64,000 bases of DNA from Gemmatimonadaceae bacterium (GTDB lineage: Bacteria > Gemmatimonadota > Gemmatimonadetes > Gemmatimonadales > Gemmatimonadaceae). The stretch is from assembly GCA_019637445.1 (NCBI GenBank), contig JAHBVS010000001.1, positions 465,586-529,585 of the forward strand. The letters are read 5' to 3'. The notes beneath the pieces were generated by a model. The model saw only the letters and a program-made list of their open reading frames with translations, had not been told where the DNA came from and ran no database searches. A program made the translations under genes and the position numbers. How positions within the stretch are numbered: position 1 is the stretch's first letter; each line of letters begins with the position of its first letter. Positions 16,108-24,282 of the stretch are shown piece by piece.

Positions 16108-17614
16108 CTTGCGCGGTGAAGCCGGCATCGGCGCCCACGACGCGATACCAGCCCGGGCTGCCGTGTTCCTTGAAGAGGAAGTAGGACTGATTCGACGGTG
16201 AGAGCACGGCGTCCGGGAACCAGCCGTAGCTGCGTCCGCTGAGGTCCCACACGCGCAGCGAGGCGCGGTCCTGGTAGCGCGGGTTCGGCGTCAGGTCGTC
16301 GCCGGCGTGTGAGAAGGTCCAGTCGAGCACCGCATCCGCCGGGTTCCATCGCGCCCCGAACACGTCCTGCATGCGCGCGCTGAGGCCACGCCGCTGCGAG
16401 ATGCCGTCGCGCCCGAACCAGCCTTCGATGGCGCCGCGCGACACCGCCCGCAGCGCGTCATCCACAGTCTCGCCACTACCCATTCGCCGCAGGATGAGAT
16501 CGCGCAGGAAGCCCATCGCGTTGTCGAAGCCGGCCGTCAGCGTCCCGCTGGCCGGCTGCGCGCGCAGTTGGAACGACGACATCTCTGGCGTCGCGGCCGG
16601 ACCGCGCCACTGGTGGTTGGCGTCGAGGGCAACGCCCGCCCGCCGACGGACGAACTCGTAGGACATCAGGTTCGCGCCGCCTTCGACCGCCCAGAAGCTG
16701 GCGCCAGCCACCGACGGCAGCTCCGGCGACTGCCGCGTGGCGTGCATGTACTGCCGCTGGTGGTGGTGCGTCATCTCGTGCGCCAGGATGCCGGCCAGGC
16801 GCAGCGCGCTCGTCTCAACGAAGGGGTACAGCTCCATCCACGAGAACACGGTGTCGCCACCAATGTCGCTGAGTCCACGGAACTGCACCGGCGTCTCGCG
16901 TTGCAGGACGATGAGATACTGGCCGGCCTGGCTCGAGCGCAGCGGCGCGTCCACGAAGGTCGCCTGCCAGAGGGCCGGCATCGCGGAGGCCACGAGGGCG
17001 TAGGCCGTGTCGAGCTGCGCGAGGAAGGCGTCGTCGTCCTCCGTAGCGTCCGTCCAGCGCGCCACCGCGGCGTAACCGTCGTAGAGCCGCACGATGCGTG
17101 CGGGCCGCGCCAGTCCGCTGGCGTCGTCCTCGAGCAGGAACTCCTCGTCGAGTGTCCAGGGCGTCGCGCGGTAGCGCGGGCGGGCGTTCAGAACGCCGTC
17201 GCCGGCCTGCGCGGGGCGCATCACGTCCTGCGCGTGTCGCGACTCGGTCCCGGCCCGAAGCTGCGCATCCGCCACTGCGTCCGGCCCGAAGGGGTCCGCC
17301 TCCGGTGCGATGGAGATGCCCAGTGGATACGGCTCAAAGCTCGGCTCCGCCCCACTGCGCGCGCCCTCGATCGAACGCACGTCGAGCCAAGCCACCACAT
17401 ACTCCGCCCCAGCGACCGCGGCGAACTCACAGCGCGTCTGGGTCTCGCTGGACGGTTGCGCCGCCTGCCCGACCTCGAGCGTGATGGGGCGTGATCCGCA
17501 GTAGCGAACGCCATCCGCGCGGGGCGCGAGGCCGGCATCGCGGCAGGCCAATGCGCCGGTGGCGACGGCGCCCACAAGGAGCGCGAAGACCGTGAGACGA
17601 GTTGCGCGGGGCAT
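16058..17614 (-). CDS. Lipoprotein with HEMTH metallopeptidase-like motif
   Basis: A predicted 518-residue lipoprotein from the ATG at 17614 (lipobox GALAC, Cys24). HEMTH at 279-283 followed by WAVEGGAN (Glu near 311) fits a gluzincin-like zinc site, with about 27 residues between HExxH and the glutamate. The N-terminal half is beta-rich, and the C-terminal 60 residues form another beta-rich segment. It resembles the larger HExxH lipoprotein at 8515-11076 in layout but lacks Ig-like domains. The substrate is unknown. Its last 50 bp overlap the convergent tonB gene. Confidence 0.78.
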   Translation of the reverse strand: MPRATRLTVFALLVGAVATGALACRDAGLAPRADGVRYCGSRPITLEVGQAAQPSSETQTRCEFAAVAGAEYVVAWLDVRSIEGARSGAEPSFEPYPLGISIAPEADPFGPDAVADAQLRAGTESRHAQDVMRPAQAGDGVLNARPRYRATPWTLDEEFLLEDDASGLARPARIVRLYDGYAAVARWTDATEDDDAFLAQLDTAYALVASAMPALWQATFVDAPLRSSQAGQYLIVLQRETPVQFRGLSDIGGDTVFSWMELYPFVETSALRLAGILAHEMTHHHQRQYMHATRQSPELPSVAGASFWAVEGGANLMSYEFVRRRAGVALDANHQWRGPAATPEMSSFQLRAQPASGTLTAGFDNAMGFLRDLILRRMGSGETVDDALRAVSRGAIEGWFGRDGISQRRGLSARMQDVFGARWNPADAVLDWTFSHAGDDLTPNPRYQDRASLRVWDLSGRSYGWFPDAVLSPSNQSYFLFKEHGSPGWYRVVGADAGFTAQVRAYEVPVRWRVLRIR

Positions 17615-17660
17615 CGAGAGCCGTACCCGCCGACGCGGCGGTGGCGTCACCGATTACGGC

Positions 17661-18491
17661 TCAGCGCTTCCGGCGCTCGGCGGGCTTCGGCCGGAACGGC
17701 ATCGTCAGCAGCGCAGCCACCGTGCTGTGCTCCGCCGGATCCATATGCGTGTCAATGCCGTAGACGATGTCGCGCTCAGGCCGCGACTGGAACGTGCCGA
17801 AGAGGCGGTCCCAGATCGAGAAGATGTTGCCAAAGTTCGAGTCCGTGTACGGCAGCTCGAAGTGATGGTGCACCTTGTGCATGCCCGGCGAGACGATCAC
17901 CCACGAGAGCGCACGGTCCACCACCGGCGGCAGCGTGATGTTGGCGTGGTTGAATTGGCTGAGCACCACACTCATCGCCTGGTAGAGGAACACCATCCAC
18001 AGCGGCGCGCCGACGATCACGACAGCCAGCGCGGTGAAGGCGAAGCGCACAACGCTTTCCCCGGGGTGGTGGCGATTCGCCGAGGTGGTGTCCACGTGCA
18101 CGTCGCTGTGGTGGATGAGGTGCAGCTTCCACAGTGGCGGCGTGTGGTGCGACACGTAGTGCGCCAACCAGGCCGAGACGAGGTCGAGCACCAGCAAGCC
18201 GATCGTTGCCTGCAGCAACAGCGGCATCGCGGGCAGCCAGAACAGCAGGCCAAACTCGTGGGCGATGGTCCACTCCGAGGCCTTCAGCAGCAGGAAGGCC
18301 AGCGCGAAGTTCACGACGATTGTCGTGGCGGTGAAGAAGAAGTTCACCAGCGCGTGCGACCACTTCCGGTACTCGAAACGAAAGAGCGGCAGGGCGCTCT
18401 CCCAGATCCAGAAGAAGGCGATGCCGCCCGCGAGGATCAGCGCGCGGTGCGAGGACGGGATCGTGGCGAAGTAGTCGGCGATGGCGGTCAC
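17661..18491 (-). CDS. Sterol desaturase / fatty acid hydroxylase family enzyme
   Basis: A membrane-embedded di-iron oxygenase, 276 residues from the GTG at 18491 (an in-frame TTG at 18515 is an alternative). Histidine motifs in order are HYVSHH, HLIHHSD, a lone His in FNHAN and HKVHHH, which together give the HX3HH, HX2HH and HX2HH iron ligands. About four hydrophobic segments surround them. Members hydroxylate or desaturate sterols, carotenoids or acyl chains; the exact substrate cannot be assigned. A GGAGG lies upstream of the GTG. It is a single gene, 46 bp upstream of the lipoprotein gene on the same strand. Confidence 0.9.
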   Translation of the reverse strand: MTAIADYFATIPSSHRALILAGGIAFFWIWESALPLFRFEYRKWSHALVNFFFTATTIVVNFALAFLLLKASEWTIAHEFGLLFWLPAMPLLLQATIGLLVLDLVSAWLAHYVSHHTPPLWKLHLIHHSDVHVDTTSANRHHPGESVVRFAFTALAVVIVGAPLWMVFLYQAMSVVLSQFNHANITLPPVVDRALSWVIVSPGMHKVHHHFELPYTDSNFGNIFSIWDRLFGTFQSRPERDIVYGIDTHMDPAEHSTVAALLTMPFRPKPAERRKR

Positions 18492-18587
18492 GGGGCCTGG
18501 GCGCGGGACCTCCAAGGGTACTGGGCGGAACGCTCGGGCGGCAACCGGTCGGGTGGCCGCGGTGCCTGCCGGCCGCGAGGGAAACGA

Positions 18588-18620
18588 CGACGCCCCGCCG
18601 AGGATGTCGGCGGGGCGTCG
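18588..18620 (-). terminator. Terminator of tRNA-Ile
   Basis: A perfect 14-bp stem (18588-18601 with 18607-18620) and a 5-nt loop lie directly downstream of tRNA-Ile on the minus strand and are followed by TCGTTTCC. Confidence 0.8.
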
Positions 18621-18634
18621 AGAGATTCCGGGAG

Positions 18635-18708
<74 letters not shown>

Positions 18709-18721
18709 GGCGAGCCTTGAA

Positions 18722-18750
18722 ATAAATCGGGTTTGGGGGTCCCGGTCAAC
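18722..18750 (-). promoter_or_regulatory. Promoter of tRNA-Ile
   Basis: On the minus strand TTGACC (18745-18750) and TTTATT (18722-18727) are separated by exactly 17 bp. The -10 box ends 13 nt before the tRNA 5' end. This is the best sigma-70-like promoter in the window. Confidence 0.65.
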
Positions 18751-18826
18751 CGGGACGGCTCCGACTTGCCGATGTTGGTCCACGTCGTATCGTCGGGCCA
18801 GCCCCACAGCCCCGAGGCCCCTCCTG

Positions 18827-20314
18827 ATGTTCACCAGCGCGGAACGCCGCGAGCACCGCATCCCCGACGAGCGCTACGACGAGCTGGTCCCCTCGCTGCG
18901 CTCCGCCCTCCTGTCGGCGCACTTCGGACTCCGGGAGTCGAAGGAGTCGGTGATCGTCATCGTCTCCGGCGTGGACGGTGCCGGCAAGGGCGACCTCGTG
19001 CACCAGCTGAACGAGTGGCTTGACCCACGTGGCGTGGAGACCCACGCCTTCTGGGAGCTCACCGACGAGGAGCGGGCCAGGCCCGAGATGTGGCGTTACT
19101 GGCGGGCAATGCCGGGCCGCGGGCGGGTGGGCATCCTCTTCGGCTCCTGGTACACGCGGCCGATCATCGAGCGCGTGTACAAGCAGCGCAAGCGCCGCAG
19201 CTTCGAGGCCGCGCTCGAGCGCATCCAGCGCTTCGAACGCATGCTCACGGACGGCGGCACGCGGCTGGTGAAGCTCTGGTTGCACCTCGCCAAGGCCGAG
19301 CAGAAGAAGCGGCTGGAGGAGTTGGAGGCCGCCGACCGACTGGGGCCGGACGACTGGAAGCACTTCAAGCTCTACAAGCGATTCCGCGAGGTCTCCGAGC
19401 ACGCGCTGCAGCGCACGCACAGCCGGGAGGCGCCGTGGACGGTGCTCGACGCCCGCGACCGACGCTACCGGGAGGTCACGGCCGGCAAGGCGTTGCTCGC
19501 TGCACTGCAGGCCTCCCGTCCGAGGCGCAGCAGCAAGGCCGCGGCGGCGAAGACGCGAAAGGCCGCGGTGGCGTCAACCCGCGACTACACCCCCGCTGCG
19601 TCGCGACTCGACTCGCTGGACGGCGCCCGCAAACTGGCCAAGGCGACCTATGAGCGTGAGCTCGCAGACCTGCAAGGCCGCTTGAGCACGCTGGCCTGGC
19701 AGGCCCGCGAGGCCCGCCACGCGACGGTGCTCGTGTTCGAGGGATGGGACGCCGCAGGAAAGGGCAGCGCCATCCGCCGCGTCACGCAGGCCATGGACCC
19801 GCGCCTCTACCGCGTGGTCGGCATCGCCGCGCCGACGGACGAGGAGCGGCGGCAGCACTATCTCTGGCGCTTCTGGCGACACGTCCCTCGCGACGGATCG
19901 CTGGTCTTGTTCGATCGCTCGTGGTACGGCCGCGTGCTGGTCGAGCGCGTGGAAGGCTTCGCCTCCGTCCCCGAGTGGGACCGCTCCTACGGGGAGATCA
20001 ACGACTTCGAGTCACAGCTCACCGGCCACGGCGCGACACTGGCCAAGTTCTGGCTGCAGGTCAGTCCCGAGGAACAGCTGCGCCGCTTCCGCGAACGTCA
20101 ACGCGTGGCCTGGAAGCGCCACAAGATCACGGACGAGGATTGGCGGAACCGCGAGAAGTATCCGGCCTACCTGGAAGCCGTGGAGGAGATGCTCGCGCGC
20201 TGCTCGCCGCCATCGGCGCCGTGGACGCTCGTGGCCGCGAACGACAAGCGCCACGCGCGGATCAGCATCCTGCGGACCATCGTCGGACGGTTGGAGGAAG
20301 CGCTGAGACGCTGA
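18827..20314 (+). CDS. pap: Double-domain PPK2: polyphosphate:AMP phosphotransferase
   Basis: Makes ADP from AMP using polyphosphate. The 495 residues contain two PPK2 domains. The N-terminal one has Walker A GVDGAGKGD (48-56), but its Walker B/lid region reads FGSWYTR, so the catalytic Asp of DRSWY is missing. The C-terminal one is intact: GWDAAGKGS (306-314) and DRSWYGR (363-369). A Lys/Ala-rich linker joins them (about 230-255). The two-domain form is typical of class II PPK2 enzymes. ATG at 18827 is preceded by GAGG. It stands alone and ends in a strong hairpin. Confidence 0.92.
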   Translation: MFTSAERREHRIPDERYDELVPSLRSALLSAHFGLRESKESVIVIVSGVDGAGKGDLVHQLNEWLDPRGVETHAFWELTDEERARPEMWRYWRAMPGRGRVGILFGSWYTRPIIERVYKQRKRRSFEAALERIQRFERMLTDGGTRLVKLWLHLAKAEQKKRLEELEAADRLGPDDWKHFKLYKRFREVSEHALQRTHSREAPWTVLDARDRRYREVTAGKALLAALQASRPRRSSKAAAAKTRKAAVASTRDYTPAASRLDSLDGARKLAKATYERELADLQGRLSTLAWQAREARHATVLVFEGWDAAGKGSAIRRVTQAMDPRLYRVVGIAAPTDEERRQHYLWRFWRHVPRDGSLVLFDRSWYGRVLVERVEGFASVPEWDRSYGEINDFESQLTGHGATLAKFWLQVSPEEQLRRFRERQRVAWKRHKITDEDWRNREKYPAYLEAVEEMLARCSPPSAPWTLVAANDKRHARISILRTIVGRLEEALRR

Positions 20315-20340
20315 AGGGGGCGCCGCGAGGCGCCCCCTTC
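20313..20340 (+). terminator. Terminator after pap
   Basis: A 12-bp stem (20313-20324 with 20329-20340) with a GCGA tetraloop overlaps the pap stop codon. The stem itself ends in CCCCCTTC. It may work for both strands, since the Asp-rich gene converges on it. Confidence 0.75.
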
Positions 20341-20378
20341 GTATGGCATCGCTGATCGCGGCAGGCTGCCGCGGCGCG

Positions 20379-20672
20379 CTATTCGTCGAAACGCCCGGGA
20401 TGCGGGCGGTCGTCCTCGTCCTGGTCGTCGTACTCGTCGTCCAGGTCGATCAAATCGTCGTCGAGATCGTCGTCGTCATCGTCATCGTCGTCGTCGAAAT
20501 CGTCGTCATCGTCATAATCGTCGTCGCTGTCGTCCCCGTCGTCGAGGTCGTCATCGTCGTCGTCCAGATCGTCGTCCTCGTCGTCCTCGTCGAGGTCGCC
20601 GTCAAAGCCATCGAGGTCTTCTTCGTCGTCCGTCGCCTCGAGTGTCCATGGCGACATCACGCTGCCCCGCAT
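20379..20672 (-). CDS. Asp-rich low-complexity protein
   Basis: A 97-residue protein of which about half is aspartate, with runs of up to ten Asp. The first 14 and last 8 residues have ordinary composition. It has no signal peptide or membrane segment. A GGGAGA sits 9-14 nt before the ATG at 20672; an internal ATG lies five codons later. It follows typA after 36 bp on the same strand and may be read through from it. The opposite strand is also open here as a Val-rich frame, an artefact of the GTC repeats. Possible roles are metal binding or mimicry of nucleic acid; neither is shown. Confidence 0.6.
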   Translation of the reverse strand: MRGSVMSPWTLEATDDEEDLDGFDGDLDEDDEDDDLDDDDDDLDDGDDSDDDYDDDDDFDDDDDDDDDDLDDDLIDLDDEYDDQDEDDRPHPGRFDE

Positions 20673-20708
20673 TGTCCTGATTCTCCCGGTGAGATGCCTA
20701 CGGGCCGG

Positions 20709-22544
20709 CTAGACGCCGGCCCGTTCCTTCTTCGCTTCGCGGTTCGTGCGCTTGCGGTCGCTCATCTTGAGCATCCGCTTGCGCAGGCGAATCGCCGACG
20801 GCGTGACCTCGATCAGCTCGTCGTCCTCGATATACTCCAGCGCACCTTCCAACGTCAACAGGCGCGGCGGCTCGAGCTGGATGGCGTCGTCCGCACTCTT
20901 GGAGCGCATGTTGGTGAGCTTCTTTTCCTTCGTCGGGTTGACGTCCATATCGCCCGGGCGTGAATTCTCGCCGACGATCATGCCCTCGTAGACCTCGTCA
21001 CCCGGCTTCACGAAGAGTGTCGACCGCTCCTGCAGGTTGCCCAAGGCGAAGGCGATGATTGTACCCTGCTCCATCGACACCAGCACGCCGCGGTCGCGGC
21101 CGCCCAGCGTGCCCGCCCAAGGCCCATACTCCAGGAACCGGTGGTGCAGGATGCCCGTGCCACGCGTGTCGGTGAGGAACTCCGAGCGGTACCCGAACAA
21201 TCCGCGCGCCGGAATCTTGTAGACCAGGCGCACGAGACCCTGTCCAGGGTTCTTCATTTCGATCATGGACGCCTTGCGGGGCCCCAGCTTTTCGATGACC
21301 GTGCCCATGAACTCCTCGGGCACGTCGATGGCCAGTTCCTCGTAGGGCTCGAGCTTCTCGCCCTTCTCGCCGATGTGCGTGATCACGCGCGGCCGCGAGA
21401 CCTGGAACTCGAAGCCCTCGCGGCGCATGGTCTCCATCAGGATGGAGAGATGCAGTTCGCCGCGACCGGAGACGGTCCAGGTGTCCGTGGAATCCGTCTC
21501 CTCCACGCGCAGCGCCACATTGCGCTCGAGCTCACGCTCCAGCCGCTCCTTCACCTGTCGCGAGGTGACGAACTTGCCGTCCTGGCCCGCGAAGGGGGAG
21601 TTGTTGATGAGGAAGTCCACCGAGATGGTGGGCTCCTCCACCGCGATGCCTTCCAGCCGGTCCTGGTGCTCAGGATCCGTGATGGTCAGGCCGATCTCGA
21701 CGTGCTCGAAGCCCGCCAGCGCGACGATCTCGCCCGCCGACGCCGAAGGCACCTCGACCTTCTCGAGTCCCTCGTAGCCGAACAGCTTGGTCACACGGCC
21801 CGGCGCGCCCTTGGTGCTGTGGTCTACCGGTAGCAGGGTCACCGTATCACCGACGTTCACCGTCCCGCGCTCGATGCGCCCGATGGCGAGGCGGCCGAGG
21901 TAGTTGGAGTGGTCGATGGTCGACACCAGCATCTGGAACGGCGCCGCGGTTTCCGTCGGCGGCTGCGGCACGTGCTTGACGATGGTCTCGAACAGCGGCT
22001 TCAAGTCCACCGCCGGCGTGTCCATCGACATGGTGGACGTACCGTCGCGTCCGGACGCGTACACCACCGGCGCGTCCAACTGCGCCTCGTTGGCCTCGAG
22101 CTCGATCAAGAGATCCAGCACTTCCTCGTGCACGCGCATCGGATCGGCGCCGGGGCGGTCGATCTTGTTGATGCACACGATGACGGTGCGGCCCAAGGCT
22201 AGTGCCTTCCGCAGCACGAAGCGCGTCTGCGGCATCGGCCCGTCAAAGGCGTCCACCACGAGCAGCACGCCGTCCACCATGCGCAGGATGCGCTCGACCT
22301 CGCCGCCGAAGTCGGCGTGGCCTGGCGTGTCGACGATGTTGAGCTTGGTCTCGCCCCAGCGGACGGACGTGTTCTTGGCGAGGATCGTGATGCCCCGCTC
22401 ACGCTCGAGCGGGTTGGAGTCCATCACACGCTCGGCGACGACCTGATTGGCGCGAAAGGCCCCGGCTTGCCGGAGCATCTGGTCCACGAGGGTCGTCTTC
22501 CCGTGGTCCACGTGCGCGATGATGGCGATGTTGCGAATCTGCAT
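20709..22544 (-). CDS. typA: Ribosome-associated GTPase TypA/BipA
   Basis: A translational GTPase that helps 50S assembly and growth under stress. From the ATG at 22544 it is 611 residues, the normal length. Motifs are G1 AHVDHGKTT (10-18), G2 ERERGITI, G3 DTPGHADF, G4 NKID, then the EF-G-like domains and the TypA-specific C-terminal domain. TATATT lies 8 nt upstream of the ATG, and no ribosome binding site is seen. The upstream space (22545-22689) holds a heptad array. Confidence 0.97.
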   Translation of the reverse strand: MQIRNIAIIAHVDHGKTTLVDQMLRQAGAFRANQVVAERVMDSNPLERERGITILAKNTSVRWGETKLNIVDTPGHADFGGEVERILRMVDGVLLVVDAFDGPMPQTRFVLRKALALGRTVIVCINKIDRPGADPMRVHEEVLDLLIELEANEAQLDAPVVYASGRDGTSTMSMDTPAVDLKPLFETIVKHVPQPPTETAAPFQMLVSTIDHSNYLGRLAIGRIERGTVNVGDTVTLLPVDHSTKGAPGRVTKLFGYEGLEKVEVPSASAGEIVALAGFEHVEIGLTITDPEHQDRLEGIAVEEPTISVDFLINNSPFAGQDGKFVTSRQVKERLERELERNVALRVEETDSTDTWTVSGRGELHLSILMETMRREGFEFQVSRPRVITHIGEKGEKLEPYEELAIDVPEEFMGTVIEKLGPRKASMIEMKNPGQGLVRLVYKIPARGLFGYRSEFLTDTRGTGILHHRFLEYGPWAGTLGGRDRGVLVSMEQGTIIAFALGNLQERSTLFVKPGDEVYEGMIVGENSRPGDMDVNPTKEKKLTNMRSKSADDAIQLEPPRLLTLEGALEYIEDDELIEVTPSAIRLRKRMLKMSDRKRTNREAKKERAGV

Positions 22545-22552
22545 AGCCCTGC

Positions 22553-22558
22553 AATATA
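22553..22558 (-). promoter_or_regulatory. TANNNT element (TATATT) before typA
   Basis: TATATT on the minus strand, five of six matches to the -10 consensus, ends 8 nt before the typA ATG. The transcript would be leaderless. Confidence 0.5.
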
Positions 22559-22580
22559 GCGGAGCAAGGCTCCGCAAAGT

Positions 22581-22602
22581 GGGGGGGGGTCCCCCCGTTT
22601 TT
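22581..22602. other. G9-T-C6 hairpin followed by T tract
   Basis: Nine G, one T and six C can pair as a short GC hairpin, followed on the plus strand by GTTTTT. No plus-strand gene ends here, so its role is unclear. It may instead stop pilT transcripts on the minus strand. Confidence 0.4.
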
Positions 22603-22603
22603 C

Positions 22604-22694
22604 ACTCATGACTTACAACTCACGACTTACCACTTCCCTCCTCCCTCCTCCCTCCTCCCTCCGCCGTCCTCCGTCCTCCGTCCTCCGTCCTATC
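22604..22694. repeat. Thirteen-unit heptad array with drifting unit
   Basis: A strict 7-bp phase runs through 22604-22694. The units change along the way: ACTCATG/ACTTACA/ACTCACG/ACTTACC, ACTTCCC, three TCCTCCC, TCCGCCG, three TCCTCCG, then TCCTATC. The array fills the gap between typA and pilT, and its last unit covers the pilT stop codon (22690-22692). It is the longest array in the window. Confidence 0.85.
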
Positions 22695-24282
22695 TCCGCC
22701 CCGCCCCCGGCTTCGCCATCCCGGGCTTGGCCGCCCCAGCCGCCCCTCCCGCACCTCCCGCCGGCGCATTGGTCGGATCCCCCTCCACGAAGCTGGTATC
22801 GAAACCCTTGGCCTTGAGCTGATTCACGAAGGAGCCCTTGTCCACCGACTTCATGTAGGCCTCCTTCGGCTCCACCTGCTTGCTCTCCACCAGCTCCAGC
22901 AGCGTGTCGTTCATCGTGATCATGCCGAGCCGCTTGGACGTCTGCATCATGCTCGGGATCTGGAAGGTCTTGCCTTCGCGGATCAGGTTGGAGATCGCCG
23001 GCGTGACAAGCAGAATCTCCCGCGCCGCCACGCGCCCGCCGCCGATCTTCTTGCAGAGCACCTGCGAGACCACACCCTTGAGCGACTCCGAGAGCATCGT
23101 GCGCACCTGCTCCTGCCGGTCGGCCGGGAACTGGTCGATCAACCGGTCGATGGTGCTGGCCGCCGTGGTCGTGTGCAGCGTGCCGAACACCAGGTGTCCC
23201 GTCTCGGCCGTCTCGATGGCGATGGCGACCGTCTCCAAGTCGCGCAGCTCACCGACCAGGATGATGTCTGGGTCCTCGCGCAGCGCCGCGCGCAACGCGC
23301 TCTTGAACGAGCCCGTGTGCACCCCCACCTGCCGCTGCGTGATGATGCAGTTCTTGTTCTCGTGCACGAACTCGATCGGGTCCTCGATCGTGATCACGTG
23401 GTCCGACCGTGAGCGATTTACGAGGTCCACCAGGCCGCAGAGCGTCGTGGACTTGCCCGAGCCCGTGGGGCCCGTGACCAGCACCAATCCCTTGGTCAGG
23501 TAGCAGAGGTTCTGCACTTCCTGTGAGATGCCCAGCTGCTCGGCCGTGACGATCGTGCTGGGGATGACACGGAAGACCGCCGCCACGCCCTTGCGATCGC
23601 GCAGCACGTTCGCGCGAAAGCGCGCCAGGCCGCTGATCTCGTAGGCGAAGTCCGTGTCGTTGGTCTCGCCAAACTCCTTCGAGTTCCGCTCCGGCATAAT
23701 GGCGTGCAACAGCGCCTGCATCGTCTCAGGGTCGAGCTTCGGCTGGCCCTCCACACGCTGCATCTCGCCGCTGCGCCGCAGGATCGGCGGCTCGCCCACC
23801 CGCATGTGCAGGTCGCTGGCCCCCTGCTCCACCAGCAGGCGCAGCAGCTTCTCCATCGCTTCCTTCGACGACGACGGGTCGGCTGCGGCCGTCTTCACGT
23901 TCGGCACCTGGTCCGCCGTCACCGGCGGTTCGTCCGGCACCATCACGCGGGTGAACATCCCGGTCGAGCGCTGGAACTCACCCTCCGCGTCGACCTGCAC
24001 GTTCACGGAGAGCTTCTCGCCCTGCAGCATCGCGCGCACCGCGAAGACGCTGTCTTCGCTGGAGTAGCGGAACTTCGTCGGCTGCTTGGCGTCCAGCGCC
24101 TGCGCCGACGCGGCCGGGGCGATCTCCTTGAGCAAGGCGACGATCTGCGCGCCCGAGAGCGGCTTGGTCACCGGCCGTTCCTGCGAGTCGACCATCAGCA
24201 CCGCAGCCGCGCCCTCGGCGAGGATCAGCTCGTCGGCGCGGTTGGAGACCATCACGGAGAGGAGGCGGTCGAGTTGCGCCAT
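22690..24282 (-). CDS. pilT: PilT-like type IV pilus retraction ATPase, duplicated N-domain
   Basis: A hexameric ATPase that retracts type IV pili. The C-terminal two thirds is a standard PilT: N-domain with ASDLHMRVGEPP (about 155-166), Walker A GPTGSGKST (271-279), Asp box TIEDPIEF, Walker B DIILVGELRD, His box TGHLVFGTLHT. At 530 residues it is about 150 longer than usual. Residues 3-118 look like a second, divergent copy of the PilT N-domain (LDRLLSVMVSNRADELILAEG aligned to KLLRLLVEQGASDLHMRVG). The Gly/Ala/Pro-rich C-terminal tail is disordered. Its ATG overlaps the CDF stop by one base (TGATG), so the metal exporter gene is its operon partner. Confidence 0.92.
   Translation of the reverse strand: MAQLDRLLSVMVSNRADELILAEGAAAVLMVDSQERPVTKPLSGAQIVALLKEIAPAASAQALDAKQPTKFRYSSEDSVFAVRAMLQGEKLSVNVQVDAEGEFQRSTGMFTRVMVPDEPPVTADQVPNVKTAAADPSSSKEAMEKLLRLLVEQGASDLHMRVGEPPILRRSGEMQRVEGQPKLDPETMQALLHAIMPERNSKEFGETNDTDFAYEISGLARFRANVLRDRKGVAAVFRVIPSTIVTAEQLGISQEVQNLCYLTKGLVLVTGPTGSGKSTTLCGLVDLVNRSRSDHVITIEDPIEFVHENKNCIITQRQVGVHTGSFKSALRAALREDPDIILVGELRDLETVAIAIETAETGHLVFGTLHTTTAASTIDRLIDQFPADRQEQVRTMLSESLKGVVSQVLCKKIGGGRVAAREILLVTPAISNLIREGKTFQIPSMMQTSKRLGMITMNDTLLELVESKQVEPKEAYMKSVDKGSFVNQLKAKGFDTSFVEGDPTNAPAGGAGGAAGAAKPGMAKPGAGRR

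Noticed and set aside
20343..20963. Plus-strand Val/Ile-rich open frame opposite the Asp-rich gene
   Set aside because: It is the complement of GAC/GAT codon runs. It overlaps typA and has no start signal or sensible composition.
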